Of a stretch of 41,297 nt of DNA, positions 25,706-34,711 are shown piece after piece; position 1 is the stretch's first letter, and each line of letters opens with the position of its first letter. Both the position numbers and the translations under genes were made by a program. Under the pieces are notes generated by a model. That model was not told the DNA's origin. It ran no database searches and was given only the letters and a program-made list of their open reading frames with translations. This DNA is from JABCPE02 sp963509715 (GTDB lineage Bacteria; Bacteroidota; Bacteroidia; Flavobacteriales; Weeksellaceae). Where the stretch lies: positions 1 through 41,297 of the forward strand of contig CAUPCB010000013.1 of NCBI GenBank assembly GCA_963509715.1, in the 5' to 3' direction.

Positions 25706-25775
25706 GTATTTATTTATTAAATATTATTTCATTTATGAAAATTTTGTTAAAAATGTTTTTTGAGCAAAAATAAAA

Positions 25776-25797
25776 TAGACAGGCAGGAGCCTATCTA
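25776..25797 (-). terminator. Possible terminator after the lipoprotein gene
   Basis: A 9-base stem with one mismatch (TAGACAGGC, AGGA loop, GCCTATCTA). On the minus strand it is followed by a T-rich run. It lies about 125 bases after the stop of the gene at 25924, which is far, so confidence is low. Confidence 0.4.
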
Positions 25798-25923
25798 TAT
25801 TATGGTTTTTATATTATTATGTTAGTTCTGTTTATCAGAGAGTTATATATTATTTATAATTAAAACGACACATCTGGAACATTACCAATGATAATTGACA
25901 AATATTTCATTATTTTATATTCT

Positions 25924-26442
25924 TTACTTTAGAAGAGCAGGCGGGTCGTATTCTTTGTCTGTCAGTATTTTATCTGTTATTGTGTCCAATATGGTCTCTC
26001 TCACGAGATATTCTTTTTCTTTTCCATCATTGAAAAATACCAATATTGAAGAAATCTTTTGTTGTTTTGTGTAAAATATTGCTGCTCCTCTTCTCAGTCG
26101 GTATTGTTTAGACTTTATAAAGTCAGACTCTCCCATCATTTGTTTCTCGCCACTTTCATAGTATTCAATATCATAATAATGGTTAGGTTCTTTTTGTAAT
26201 GTAGAAACACTTTTTATAGAACCTGTCGGGTAAAACTCGGTTGCTTTTTTGGCTATCTCATTTTTATTATAAAGCACTTCCCAAATTAGCATATCTCCAT
26301 CATATGTTTTAGAACTTACCAAAGTATCATTTTTGAATTTTTTTTCTACTTTGTAGCCATCAATATTATCAATTTCTATTCTGTCTTTTTTCTCGCAAGA
26401 AATCAAAACTAAACTTAATACTAAAATTATAATTTTATTCAT
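25924..26442 (-). CDS. Small lipoprotein with MORN-like repeats
   Basis: A 172-residue protein with a lipoprotein signal: MNKIIILVLSLVLISC then EKKD. The Asp or acidic residues after the Cys do not by themselves settle inner versus outer membrane. Two short blocks, FYPTGSIKSVSTLQKE and YYESGEKQMMGES, resemble the YxxG(x)nK repeat of MORN_2/YwqK-like proteins, which are common and mostly uncharacterised in Flavobacteriia. A 16-base perfect palindrome lies 24 bases upstream of its start. No operon partner. Function unknown. Confidence 0.65.
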   Translation of the reverse strand: MNKIIILVLSLVLISCEKKDRIEIDNIDGYKVEKKFKNDTLVSSKTYDGDMLIWEVLYNKNEIAKKATEFYPTGSIKSVSTLQKEPNHYYDIEYYESGEKQMMGESDFIKSKQYRLRRGAAIFYTKQQKISSILVFFNDGKEKEYLVRETILDTITDKILTDKEYDPPALLK

Positions 26443-26465
26443 AATATATTTAATCTTTTGCGCAA

Positions 26466-26481
26466 ATAATCATATGATTAT
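26466..26481. promoter_or_regulatory. 16-base perfect palindrome upstream of the lipoprotein gene
   Basis: ATAATCATATGATTAT reads the same on both strands. It lies 24 bases before the lipoprotein ATG (26442) and about 148 bases before the -7 box of the UvrA paralogue. It could be an operator for a dimeric regulator, or chance in AT-rich DNA. Confidence 0.35.
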
Positions 26482-26628
26482 CAAATAATTAAATGCAATG
26501 AGCAATTTAGGACAAAAATACGCAAAAATATCAGAATATTACAAATAGATAATATTTTGGTTTTTAGGTAAATACAAACTTTTACGAGCTAAAAAGAAGC
26601 AAAATTATATTTTCTGCCGTATCTTCCT

Positions 26629-26636
26629 TACCTTTG
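26629..26636 (+). promoter_or_regulatory. -7 box of the UvrA paralogue
   Basis: TACCTTTG, an exact TAnnTTTG match ending 19 bases before ATG 26656. No clear -33 element. Confidence 0.45.
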
Positions 26637-26655
26637 TATTTTATTTATAAATGCA

Positions 26656-29442
26656 ATGGCGGAGCGAGAAATAAACATCAAAAAAGAAATTTTTGTAAAA
26701 AATGCACATCTCAATAACTTGAAACATATAGATGTCTGCATCCCGAAGAACAAGCTGGTGGTCATCACGGGAGTTTCTGGCTCGGGAAAATCTTCCTTGG
26801 CTTTTGATACCATCTATGCCGAGGGACAGCGCCGATATGTGGAGAGTCTAAGCTCCTATGCAAGGCAGTTTTTGGGTAAATTAGAAAAACCCAAAGTAGA
26901 TGATATCAAAGGACTTGCGCCCTCCATTGCCATTCAGCAGAAAGTCATTTCCTCCAATCCTCGCTCCACAGTGGGCACATCCACAGAGATTTACGACTAT
27001 CTGAAACTGCTTTTCGCTAGGATAGGCCGTACTTTTTCGCCTGTTTCAGGACAGGAGGTAAGGAAAGACAGCGTTTCTGATGTGATAGATTTTATCCAGA
27101 AAAACGAAGGAAAAACCTACACACTCCGCTCACCGCTGCATTATGAAACGGATACCTTTAAAAATACACTCAACACCCTGAAACTTTCAGGATTTACCCG
27201 CTTGGAAATCAATGGAAATACGGCGAGTATAGAGGATTTGGAAGCGTTTAATTTCACTCCTGAAAAAGGTATGGACATTCATCTCATCATAGACCGATTT
27301 TTATATGAGGATGATGAAAGTTTTCTCCAAAGGCTGGCAGATTCTATCCAGATTGCATTCTACGAAGGGCGAGGCTATTGTTCCCTGAAAGATACTGAAA
27401 ACGAAAAGGTTACCAATTTTTCTAATAAATTCGAATTAGATGGAATAGAGTTTTTAGAACCGAATATTCATTTTTTCAGTTTTAATAATCCATACGGAGC
27501 CTGTCCTTCCTGCGAGGGCTATGGCAAGGTCATCGGCATCGATGAAGATCTAGTAATTCCGAATAAAAATTTATCCATTTTTGAGGATGCAGCAGCCTGC
27601 TGGAAAGGCGATACCATGAAAGAATGGAAAGCGATGTTTATAAAAAAAGCAAAAGATTTTCCTGTTCATAAGCCATATTTTCAGCTAGATAAAGAGCAAA
27701 AAAAACTCCTTTGGCAGGGAAATGGCGATGCAGATTTTCCTTGTATCAATCATTTTTTCCAGATGCTGGAGGACAATCTCTATAAAATCCAATACCGAGT
27801 GATGCTTTCCCGCTATCGTGGGAAAACCACCTGCCCAGTCTGTGAAGGGCTGAGGTTGAGAGAGGAGGCATCTTGGGTAAAAATAGATGGACACAGCATT
27901 CAGACTTTGGTGGATTTGCCGTTGGATGAACTTTTACCACTGGTCAAAAATCTTAAACTAACTCCACATGAGCAGGAAATCGCAAAGAGACTTCTCTACG
28001 AAATAACCACGCGATTAGAGTTTTTGCTGAAAGTGGGACTCGGATATTTGACCTTGAATAGAACTTCTAATACGCTTTCTGGTGGAGAAAGCCAGAGGAT
28101 TAACCTTGCTACCAGTCTTGGAAGCTCGTTGGTTGGTTCCATCTACATATTAGATGAGCCAAGTATTGGTCTGCACTCTCGCGATACAGAAAACCTGATA
28201 GAAGTCCTTAAAAACCTTCGTGATTTAGGGAATACGGTAATTGTCGTAGAGCACGATGAGGATATCATGAGAGCGGCGGATTTCATCATAGATATCGGCC
28301 CTGAGGCAGGTTTCTTAGGAGGAGAGCTGGTTTTTGCAGGAAATTTTGAAGAGTTAAAAAAATCCGATACGCTTACAGCCCAGTATCTCACAGGAAAATT
28401 AGAAATAAAAATTCCTGAAAAACGCAGAAAATCCAAGGAGTTTATCAAAATCAAAGGTGCTAGGCAAAACAATTTGAAAAACATAGATTTGGATATTCCG
28501 CTGGAGAGTTTTGTGGTAATATCGGGCGTTTCTGGAAGTGGGAAATCTACCCTTATGAAGGAGGTTTTGGCGAATGAAATACAGATTCAGCTCGGAATGG
28601 GCGGTAAAAAAGGCGATTATGACAGCGTGGAGTTTCCTTCTACTTTGGTTAAAAATATAGAACTCATAGACCAAAATTCAATCGGAAAATCCTCTCGTTC
28701 CAATCCTGTTACTTACCTAAAAGCCTATGATGATATTCGTGATTTGTTCGCAAAACAAAAGGCGGCTGTCATACAAGGGCTGAAGCCAAAGCATTTCTCG
28801 TTCAATGTAGATGGTGGAAGATGTGATGAGTGCAAGGGAGAAGGAGTGATTACTGTGTCCATGCAGTTTATGGCGGATATAGAGCTGGTGTGCGAGCATT
28901 GTAAGGGAAGTCGCTTTAAGTCAGAGGTTTTAGAAGTGAAATATCATGAAAAAAACATTTCTGATATTCTGCATCTTACCGTAGATGATGCTGTCCAGTT
29001 TTTTACTGAAAGCGGCGACAAAAAAATAGTTACCAAACTAAAACCCTTGCAAGATGTAGGTTTGGGATATCTTCAGCTGGGACAAAGTTCATCCACGCTG
29101 TCAGGTGGAGAAGCACAGAGGATAAAACTAGCTTCTTTCTTGGTAAAAGGCGTAACCACAGAGAAAACTTTATTTATATTTGATGAGCCGTCCACAGGAC
29201 TTCATTTTCATGATATTAGCAAACTTATGGTTTCCTTGCAGTCGCTTATTGATCTTGGGCATTCTGTCATCGTGATAGAGCATCAGCCTGATATCATAAA
29301 ATGTGCAGACTGGATAATAGATGTAGGGGCAGAGGCAGGAAAACACGGCGGCGAGATTGTTTTTATGGGAACTCCTGAGGAATTAGCAAAAAACAAAAAA
29401 TCCCAAACGGCAAGATTTATTAAAGAAAAATTACAGAAATAA
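26656..29442 (+). CDS. UvrA-like excinuclease ATPase subunit (second paralogue)
   Basis: A 928-residue UvrA-family protein. Two ABC ATPase halves: Walker A GVSGSGKS at 39-46 and again in VISGVSGSGKSTLMKE; signature blocks TLSGGESQRI and TLSGGEAQRIKLASF. Zinc modules CPSCEGYG, CPVCEGLRL and CDECKGEG...CEHCKGSR are intact. The region between the first ATPase part and the first zinc module (about 120-270) is present but diverges from the canonical UvrA at 31476-34322, and lacks its RKGHYHELF segment, which lies in the UvrB-contact domain. It may therefore be a specialised paralogue. ATG 26656 follows a -7 box. It is convergent with the thioesterase gene, with only 2 bases between stops. Confidence 0.9.
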   Translation: MAEREINIKKEIFVKNAHLNNLKHIDVCIPKNKLVVITGVSGSGKSSLAFDTIYAEGQRRYVESLSSYARQFLGKLEKPKVDDIKGLAPSIAIQQKVISSNPRSTVGTSTEIYDYLKLLFARIGRTFSPVSGQEVRKDSVSDVIDFIQKNEGKTYTLRSPLHYETDTFKNTLNTLKLSGFTRLEINGNTASIEDLEAFNFTPEKGMDIHLIIDRFLYEDDESFLQRLADSIQIAFYEGRGYCSLKDTENEKVTNFSNKFELDGIEFLEPNIHFFSFNNPYGACPSCEGYGKVIGIDEDLVIPNKNLSIFEDAAACWKGDTMKEWKAMFIKKAKDFPVHKPYFQLDKEQKKLLWQGNGDADFPCINHFFQMLEDNLYKIQYRVMLSRYRGKTTCPVCEGLRLREEASWVKIDGHSIQTLVDLPLDELLPLVKNLKLTPHEQEIAKRLLYEITTRLEFLLKVGLGYLTLNRTSNTLSGGESQRINLATSLGSSLVGSIYILDEPSIGLHSRDTENLIEVLKNLRDLGNTVIVVEHDEDIMRAADFIIDIGPEAGFLGGELVFAGNFEELKKSDTLTAQYLTGKLEIKIPEKRRKSKEFIKIKGARQNNLKNIDLDIPLESFVVISGVSGSGKSTLMKEVLANEIQIQLGMGGKKGDYDSVEFPSTLVKNIELIDQNSIGKSSRSNPVTYLKAYDDIRDLFAKQKAAVIQGLKPKHFSFNVDGGRCDECKGEGVITVSMQFMADIELVCEHCKGSRFKSEVLEVKYHEKNISDILHLTVDDAVQFFTESGDKKIVTKLKPLQDVGLGYLQLGQSSSTLSGGEAQRIKLASFLVKGVTTEKTLFIFDEPSTGLHFHDISKLMVSLQSLIDLGHSVIVIEHQPDIIKCADWIIDVGAEAGKHGGEIVFMGTPEELAKNKKSQTARFIKEKLQK

Positions 29443-29444
29443 AT

Positions 29445-29831
29445 TTAGTCTAATATTTTCACGGCTTTTTTGTCCTCTCCAATCGCTACCAAGCTGAATT
29501 CTCCTAGGACACACAGCTCTCGGCGCTCGGCGTACATCTCTTCGGAGAAGACTTCCACGCTTACTTTTAGGCTGGTGTTTCCTATGGATTTTACTTTACC
29601 GATGAATTCCACTAGTGAACTTTCTGGCACAGGTTTTCGGAATTCTGTATGGTCGCACGCCTTTATTACAAAGGCTTTTCGTGCAAACCTCGTCGCGGTG
29701 ATGAATGCCGTCTCTACCATCTGCTCCATGATAGCGCCGCCGAACATGGTTTCGTGGTGGTTGGCAATTTTAGGGAAAACCACTTTGAAAATTCGGGTTT
29801 CTGCATTCTGTATTTTTTCTTCTAAATTCAT
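29445..29831 (-). CDS. Hotdog-fold acyl-CoA thioesterase
   Basis: A 128-residue YciA/BFIT-like thioesterase. Seen: FPKIANHHETMFGGAIMEQMVETAFITATRFA, where the N-H-x(n)-FGG-x-(hydrophobic) pattern and following helix carry the active-site residues of acyl-CoA hydrolases, then DHTEFRKPVPESSLVEF and VSVEVFSEEMYAERRELCVLGEFSLVAI. It should hydrolyse acyl-CoA esters in the cytoplasm; chain-length preference is unknown. A -7-like box (TATTTTTG, minus strand, 29874-29881) lies about 43 bases upstream. Confidence 0.9.
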   Translation of the reverse strand: MNLEEKIQNAETRIFKVVFPKIANHHETMFGGAIMEQMVETAFITATRFARKAFVIKACDHTEFRKPVPESSLVEFIGKVKSIGNTSLKVSVEVFSEEMYAERRELCVLGEFSLVAIGEDKKAVKILD

Positions 29832-29884
29832 TTTTTAATGGAAGTTTTTATAGTTTTTAGGTTAAAAATTAAGCAAAAATATCA

Positions 29885-30676
29885 TTAAAATGAGAAGAAA
29901 ACACCGCCTGTAAGCACTGTGTAGTGTTTTCGGATAGGGACAATCGGTTTTGTGTGGATGATGTTTTGATAAGAAAGCCATATTCCGAAGTGTTTCGTTA
30001 CGGAATGCTTTACATCTATACTATACGCGATGCGCGGGTTTTTTATGTTGCTGTCAGGCTTGAAATGCGTGTATCCACTTGTAATTATATTCCATTTTTC
30101 ACCAAAATTAAACTTAAAACTCGCAAATATCTGCCCTTTTATGCTCCTTTGTTGCTCCATCTTGTCTATATCCTGTGGGTCAGGATTCGGAACGCCGTTG
30201 TAGTTCCATTTTTCGTATTCGTAGAAGAGACCTATTCCTGTGGAAAGTGTTACTTTGCTCGTATGAAAAATTCTGTAGCGAGACTGGAGACCTCCTGCTG
30301 CGCGTATTTTCAGCCCTCGGCTGGGCGCCCAGACTGCTTCCGCGAAAGGATAGAGTTCTATGGCAGGTCTCACCAAATAGCGGTATTCGGTATGGATGTG
30401 GCCGTTGCTTACATTTAGTTTGTCGCCATAAGTAGAAAATTCCATTTGATTGATAATCGTGATATACTTCTTTTTATTGAGTAAGAAGTTAATATTTGCG
30501 TTATTTTTAAAGTTAAAAACATTTTCTTTCTCCGTTTTGAAGTTGAGTTCTGGAGCGATGGTTCCCTGCACCGTCCGTGTAGAATCTATCGTATTTGCAA
30601 TGCTTTCTGTGAAGATAATCTGTGAAAACAAAGGTATAGAAACTAAGATTAACAATAATAAAAGCAGTCTTTTCAT
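29885..30676 (-). CDS. Exported beta-barrel protein, possibly DUF481/DUF2490-like
   Basis: A 263-residue protein with a signal peptide (LLLLLLILVSIPLFSQ). The mature part is rich in alternating strands ending in a C-terminal aromatic (YTVLTGGVFFSF), typical of outer-membrane barrels. The stretch LYPFAEAVWAPSRGLKIRAAGGLQSRYRIF and GIGLFYEYEKWNYNG recalls DUF481-type or DUF2490-type barrels, but I cannot choose between them. Nothing indicates its function. It lies in a minus-strand run: uvrA, 31456-30716, this gene, the thioesterase. Confidence 0.65.
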   Translation of the reverse strand: MKRLLLLLLILVSIPLFSQIIFTESIANTIDSTRTVQGTIAPELNFKTEKENVFNFKNNANINFLLNKKKYITIINQMEFSTYGDKLNVSNGHIHTEYRYLVRPAIELYPFAEAVWAPSRGLKIRAAGGLQSRYRIFHTSKVTLSTGIGLFYEYEKWNYNGVPNPDPQDIDKMEQQRSIKGQIFASFKFNFGEKWNIITSGYTHFKPDSNIKNPRIAYSIDVKHSVTKHFGIWLSYQNIIHTKPIVPIRKHYTVLTGGVFFSF

Positions 30677-30715
30677 TATAAAATAAATTTTTTCGGTGCG
30701 AATATAATATCTTTC

Positions 30716-31456
30716 TTAGTATTCCTTCTTTTCGAGAGAATATTCGCCGTAGGAATGCGACAAAGGATTGAAATCATATGGATCTATTTCTTCCATTAGC
30801 AAGGGTCTCATGTCTTTTACTTTCTTTTTCACGGTTTCTTTTTTCCCGTTTTCATCTGTGTAAGTGAAATGGTGCATTTTGGTGGAAAAATTAGTGCTGG
30901 TGGTTGATTCCTCGTGGGTTGCCCTGTGGAAGGAAGAGCTTTCGTGTCCTATCAGCTCAAATCGGTTGTTCTGATAGCGGAAAACATAGGTGTCATTGCT
31001 TATCCACCAGCTGCCCGCGCTGTAGAAGAAGTAAAACTTGAACCAAATCGTGCCATTTTTTTTGATTTCCATATCCTGAAAAGGCTCATCTAATGAAGAG
31101 TTTTGGTCTCCATTGATGATGAAATTATTATTTTGAAGAGCCAAATGGTATCCGCCGCCCTTTTTCCCAAAGGTGATGCCGAGAATTCTGTAGGAATATT
31201 CTTTATTCATGAAATCATCAGGGATTTTGTATTTTTCTTTGCTTTCCAATATGAAAACATAATCCGTGATGCCGTCCTTGTTGATATCGCCATTTACACT
31301 GCCCATCAGTTCCCAACCTTTTGGGATAAACTGGTCTAAATTGGTAGCTTCTTTTTTCAGTTTAGGGTAATCTTCAAGGCAGTCTTCAAAACAATCTTGC
31401 GCTGAAATTAGCCCTGAAACAAATAAAATGAGCAGTAATAATAATTTTTTTCTCAT
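30716..31456 (-). CDS. Exported protein with a calcium-loop-like motif
   Basis: A 246-residue protein with a signal peptide ending at ISAQ. Mature N-terminus DCFEDCLEDYPKL has two Cys. The block GSVNGDINKDGITDYVFILES carries a DxNxDG..D loop as in FG-GAP/VCBS or dockerin calcium sites. The rest is beta-rich with many aromatics (FKFYFFYSAGSWWISNDTYVF). No family recognised. It starts 19 bases after the uvrA stop, so read-through transcription from uvrA is likely. A similar loop occurs in the anchored protein at 19652-20602. Confidence 0.7.
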   Translation of the reverse strand: MRKKLLLLLILFVSGLISAQDCFEDCLEDYPKLKKEATNLDQFIPKGWELMGSVNGDINKDGITDYVFILESKEKYKIPDDFMNKEYSYRILGITFGKKGGGYHLALQNNNFIINGDQNSSLDEPFQDMEIKKNGTIWFKFYFFYSAGSWWISNDTYVFRYQNNRFELIGHESSSFHRATHEESTTSTNFSTKMHHFTYTDENGKKETVKKKVKDMRPLLMEEIDPYDFNPLSHSYGEYSLEKKEY

Positions 31457-31475
31457 GATTTTAATATTTTTTAAT

Positions 31476-34322
31476 TTATTGTTTCATTTCTTTTGCCAAG
31501 AATTTTCCTGTTATGGATTTCTTGTTTTTGATGATTTCTTCGGGTGTTCCTTCAGCTACGATTTTTCCGCCGTTTTTTCCGCCTTCTGGGCCGATGTCTA
31601 TGATGTGGTCAGCAAGTTTTATCACATCCAGATTGTGCTCTATGATGATGAACGAGTTTCCTAAATCCACCAGCCTATTGATGGCATCCATCAGTATTTT
31701 TACATCCTCAAAATGAAGTCCTGTCGTAGGTTCATCCAAGATGTAGAGCGTGTTTCCTGTCTGTTTTTTAGAGAGTTCTGTGGCGAGTTTTATTCTCTGC
31801 GCTTCTCCACCCGAGAGCGTGGTAGACTGCTGTCCCAGCGAGATGTATCCTAGCCCGACTTCCTGTAAGGTTTTCACTTTGTTGTAGATTTTTGGGATAG
31901 GCTGGAAGAATTCCACCGCTTCATCTATGGTCATCTCCAAGACATCAGAAATAGACTTGCCTTTGTATCTTACTTCCAGAGTTTCCCTGTTAAAACGCTT
32001 TCCATTGCAGGTTTCGCAGTGGACATACACATCAGGGAGGAAATTCATTTCTATGACTTTCAGTCCGCCGCCTTGGCAGGTTTCGCATCTTCCTCCTTTT
32101 ACATTAAAGGAAAATCTTCCTGGTTTGTAGCCTCGTATTTTCGCCTCTGGAAGCTCGGAAAAGAGCGTTCTGATATCTCCGAAAACACCTGTGTAAGTGG
32201 CAGGGTTGGAGCGTGGTGTTCTTCCGATAGGTGTCTGGTCTACATCTACTATTTTGTCAATGTTTTCCAGTCCTTCTATGGATTTGTAGGGTAGAGGTTC
32301 CTGCGCAGCGCGGTAGAAATGCTTATTGAGAATAGGGTAGAGTGTCCCATTGATAAGGGAAGATTTCCCACTTCCAGAAATACCTGTAACGACCACTAAT
32401 TTGCCCAAAGGAATTTCCAAATTTACATTTTTTAGGTTGTTTCCTGTGGCTCCTTTCAGCAGTAGTGAATTTCCGTTGCCGTGTCTTCGCTCTTTTGGTA
32501 TTTCTATTTTCCTTTTTCCTGTGATGTAGTCAGCAGTAATGGTGTCAGCCTTTAATAAATCCTCTGGTTTTCCCTGCCAAAGGACTTCACCGCCGTGTTT
32601 TCCTGCTCTAGGGCCGATGTCTAAAACTTCATCCGCTTCTAAAATCATATCTTTGTCATGCTCCACCACTAAAACCGAATTTCCGATATCGCGGAGGTTT
32701 TTCAGGGAATTGATGAGTCTTTCATTGTCCCGCTGATGAAGCCCGATGCTCGGTTCATCTAGGATATAAAGCACATTTACCAGCTGAGAGCCTATCTGTG
32801 TAGCCAAACGAATTCGCTGGGACTCGCCGCCAGAGAGGGTTTTAGAGCTTCTGCTGAGGCTGAGGTATTCCAGACCGACATCCAGTAGAAATCTCAGTCT
32901 GGATTTTATTTCTTTTAGGATTTCGTAGGCGATGATTTTATTTTTGTCGGAAAAAGTATTTTCTACATCATTTAGCCAGTCCATCAGGTCAGAAAGGCTC
33001 AGTGCTGCTACTTCAGCGATGTTTTTACCATCGATTTTAAAACTTAAACTTGATGCCTGAAGCCTTGCGCCGTTGCACTCTGGGCAGATTTGTTCCACCG
33101 TGAAATCGCGTTCTATTTGCGTGGCTCCGTAGTTTTCTTTGTCTTCGATGATTTGTTCTAAATGGGAAATCAGCCCATCAAATTCTATTTTTATTTTTTT
33201 GCTGATTCCAGCGTGTTTCAGTTCGCGGGTTTCTTGCAGGTGAATGCCGTTGTAGATGTAGTCCAGCGCCTCTGGAGAGATTTTCTCAAAAGGCGTGTCC
33301 AGACTCTGTCCGTAAAGCTCTAAAATACTGCTAATCTGCGCCAAAACCCATTTGCTGAATTTATAAGTTTCCAAAGGTCTTAAAGCGCCTGCGGAGATGG
33401 ATAGTTTTGGGTTTTCTACGAAGAAATCAGTGTTGATTTTTTTAATCATTCCAAGTCCCTTGCAGTGCGGACAGCTTCCCTTCGGAGAATTGAAGGAAAA
33501 AGTATTGGGTTCTGGCTGTGCGAGGGAAAGCCCTGTGTCTTCGTCCATTAGGTTTTTAGAGAAATATTCTATTTCATCTGAATTGAATTTCTGTATTCCG
33601 ATGACACCTTCGCCCATGTATAAAGCCGTGCGGAGGGATTTCTCCATACGGGATTCGGTGGCGCTTTCGCCGATAATCCAGCGGTCTATAACGATGTCTA
33701 TATCGTGGTTTTTGTATCGGTCAAGTTTTAAATCATATTCAATGTCTTGCAGCTGTCCATCAATCCGAGCTTGTCCATAGCCTTTCTTTGCCATCTGCAC
33801 GAAAAGTTCGTGGTAGTGTCCTTTTCTTGCACGGATTACAGGAGCAGTGAGCAGGACTTTTTCATCTTTGTAGTTGGATTTTATCGCTTCTAAAATCTGC
33901 TCTTCCGTGTAGCTGACCAGCTTTCTGCCAGTGGTGAGCGAGTAGGCATCTGAAACCCGCGCAAAGAGCAGCCTCAGGAAGTCGTAAAGCTCTGTAACGG
34001 TGCCTACTGTGGATCGTGGATTTTTGTTGGTCGTTTTCTGCTCGATGGCGATGACAGGGGAGAGCCCTTCTATCTTGTCCACATCAGGGCGTTCCAGACC
34101 ACCCAAAAACTGACGGGCATAGGCAGAAAAAGTCTCAATGTAGCGGCGCTGTCCTTCGGCGAAGATGGTATCAAACGCGAGGGAAGATTTTCCGCTGCCA
34201 GAAAGCCCAGTGATGACTACCAGCTGGTTTCGGGGGATTTTGACATCGATGTTTTTCAGGTTGTGTTCGCGTGCTCCGTAGATTTCTATATATTCGTTTT
34301 GCTCCTTTTTCGGCTTTGACAT
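31476..34322 (-). CDS. uvrA: Excinuclease ABC subunit A (canonical)
   Basis: A 948-residue UvrA, the damage-recognition ATPase of nucleotide excision repair, acting with UvrB. Seen: Walker A GLSGSGKS (39-46) and GISGSGKSSL in the second half; RKGHYHELF in the UvrB-binding region; zinc modules CPHCKGLG, CPECNGARL and CETCQGGG...CETCNGKRF; signatures TLSGGESQRIRLATQ and TLSGGEAQRIKLATE. The length equals the family norm (about 940-950). A -7 box lies 24 bases upstream, back to back with the promoter of the gene at 34418. Confidence 0.96.
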   Translation of the reverse strand: MSKPKKEQNEYIEIYGAREHNLKNIDVKIPRNQLVVITGLSGSGKSSLAFDTIFAEGQRRYIETFSAYARQFLGGLERPDVDKIEGLSPVIAIEQKTTNKNPRSTVGTVTELYDFLRLLFARVSDAYSLTTGRKLVSYTEEQILEAIKSNYKDEKVLLTAPVIRARKGHYHELFVQMAKKGYGQARIDGQLQDIEYDLKLDRYKNHDIDIVIDRWIIGESATESRMEKSLRTALYMGEGVIGIQKFNSDEIEYFSKNLMDEDTGLSLAQPEPNTFSFNSPKGSCPHCKGLGMIKKINTDFFVENPKLSISAGALRPLETYKFSKWVLAQISSILELYGQSLDTPFEKISPEALDYIYNGIHLQETRELKHAGISKKIKIEFDGLISHLEQIIEDKENYGATQIERDFTVEQICPECNGARLQASSLSFKIDGKNIAEVAALSLSDLMDWLNDVENTFSDKNKIIAYEILKEIKSRLRFLLDVGLEYLSLSRSSKTLSGGESQRIRLATQIGSQLVNVLYILDEPSIGLHQRDNERLINSLKNLRDIGNSVLVVEHDKDMILEADEVLDIGPRAGKHGGEVLWQGKPEDLLKADTITADYITGKRKIEIPKERRHGNGNSLLLKGATGNNLKNVNLEIPLGKLVVVTGISGSGKSSLINGTLYPILNKHFYRAAQEPLPYKSIEGLENIDKIVDVDQTPIGRTPRSNPATYTGVFGDIRTLFSELPEAKIRGYKPGRFSFNVKGGRCETCQGGGLKVIEMNFLPDVYVHCETCNGKRFNRETLEVRYKGKSISDVLEMTIDEAVEFFQPIPKIYNKVKTLQEVGLGYISLGQQSTTLSGGEAQRIKLATELSKKQTGNTLYILDEPTTGLHFEDVKILMDAINRLVDLGNSFIIIEHNLDVIKLADHIIDIGPEGGKNGGKIVAEGTPEEIIKNKKSITGKFLAKEMKQ

Positions 34323-34345
34323 TCTTATTAGATTTAATAATCCTA

Positions 34346-34353
34346 CAAATTTA
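34346..34353 (-). promoter_or_regulatory. -7 box of uvrA
   Basis: TAAATTTG on the minus strand, an exact TAnnTTTG match 23 bases before the uvrA ATG. No LexA-like palindrome is recognised next to it. Confidence 0.45.
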
Positions 34354-34389
34354 CAACAAAATTATGCTACTCTGTGCCGAAAATTTAAT

Positions 34390-34397
34390 TATCTTTG
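34390..34397 (+). promoter_or_regulatory. -7 box of the membrane-protein gene at 34418
   Basis: TATCTTTG, an exact TAnnTTTG match 20 bases before ATG 34418. Together with the uvrA box it forms a compact divergent promoter region of about 95 bases. Confidence 0.5.
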
Positions 34398-34417
34398 GTG
34401 GGAATGATTTAACAAAA

Positions 34418-34711
34418 ATGATAAAAAACAAAAAAGTATTTTATATAATAGGTGCTGTATTACTGGGTTTTTACGCTGGGGAAGATGAGAAAATATTAAA
34501 CTTTCCTTTTCGTGTAAATGTTTTGTTGTATGCTGGTTCGCTGGCTGTTACTTTGGGATATTTCCATTTTTCCAATAGGAAAAAAGCAGGGTATAGTTTT
34601 GTAATGGAGTTCTTAAGTTCATTAGTAATAGCTTTTGCTTTATTTTTAATGATAAGAATAGTTTTTCTGTCTTATATTAAAAAGGTAGCCGATAAAGAGA
34701 TGTATCTATAA
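34418..34711 (+). CDS. Small three-helix membrane protein, possibly the N-terminal part of a split gene
   Basis: A 97-residue protein from ATG 34418. A longer frame reaching back to 34271 would overlap the uvrA start and lie upstream of the promoter, so it is rejected. Three TM helices are visible: VFYIIGAVLLGFYAG (about 7-21), VNVLLYAGSLAVTLGYFHF (about 33-51) and FVMEFLSSLVIAFALFLMI (about 62-80). Positive residues at the N-terminus and in the SNRKKAG loop suggest the C-terminus is outside the cytoplasm. The stop overlaps the next ATG (TAATG). No family recognised. Confidence 0.6.
   Translation: MIKNKKVFYIIGAVLLGFYAGEDEKILNFPFRVNVLLYAGSLAVTLGYFHFSNRKKAGYSFVMEFLSSLVIAFALFLMIRIVFLSYIKKVADKEMYL

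Noticed and set aside
32019..32294. Reading frames opposite uvrA and inside other long genes
   Set aside because: They are antisense or out-of-frame shadows of well-supported conserved genes and show no family features.
34271..34417. Longer N-terminus for the membrane protein at 34418
   Set aside because: It would overlap the start of uvrA and lie upstream of the -7 box; ATG 34418 gives a clean membrane protein.
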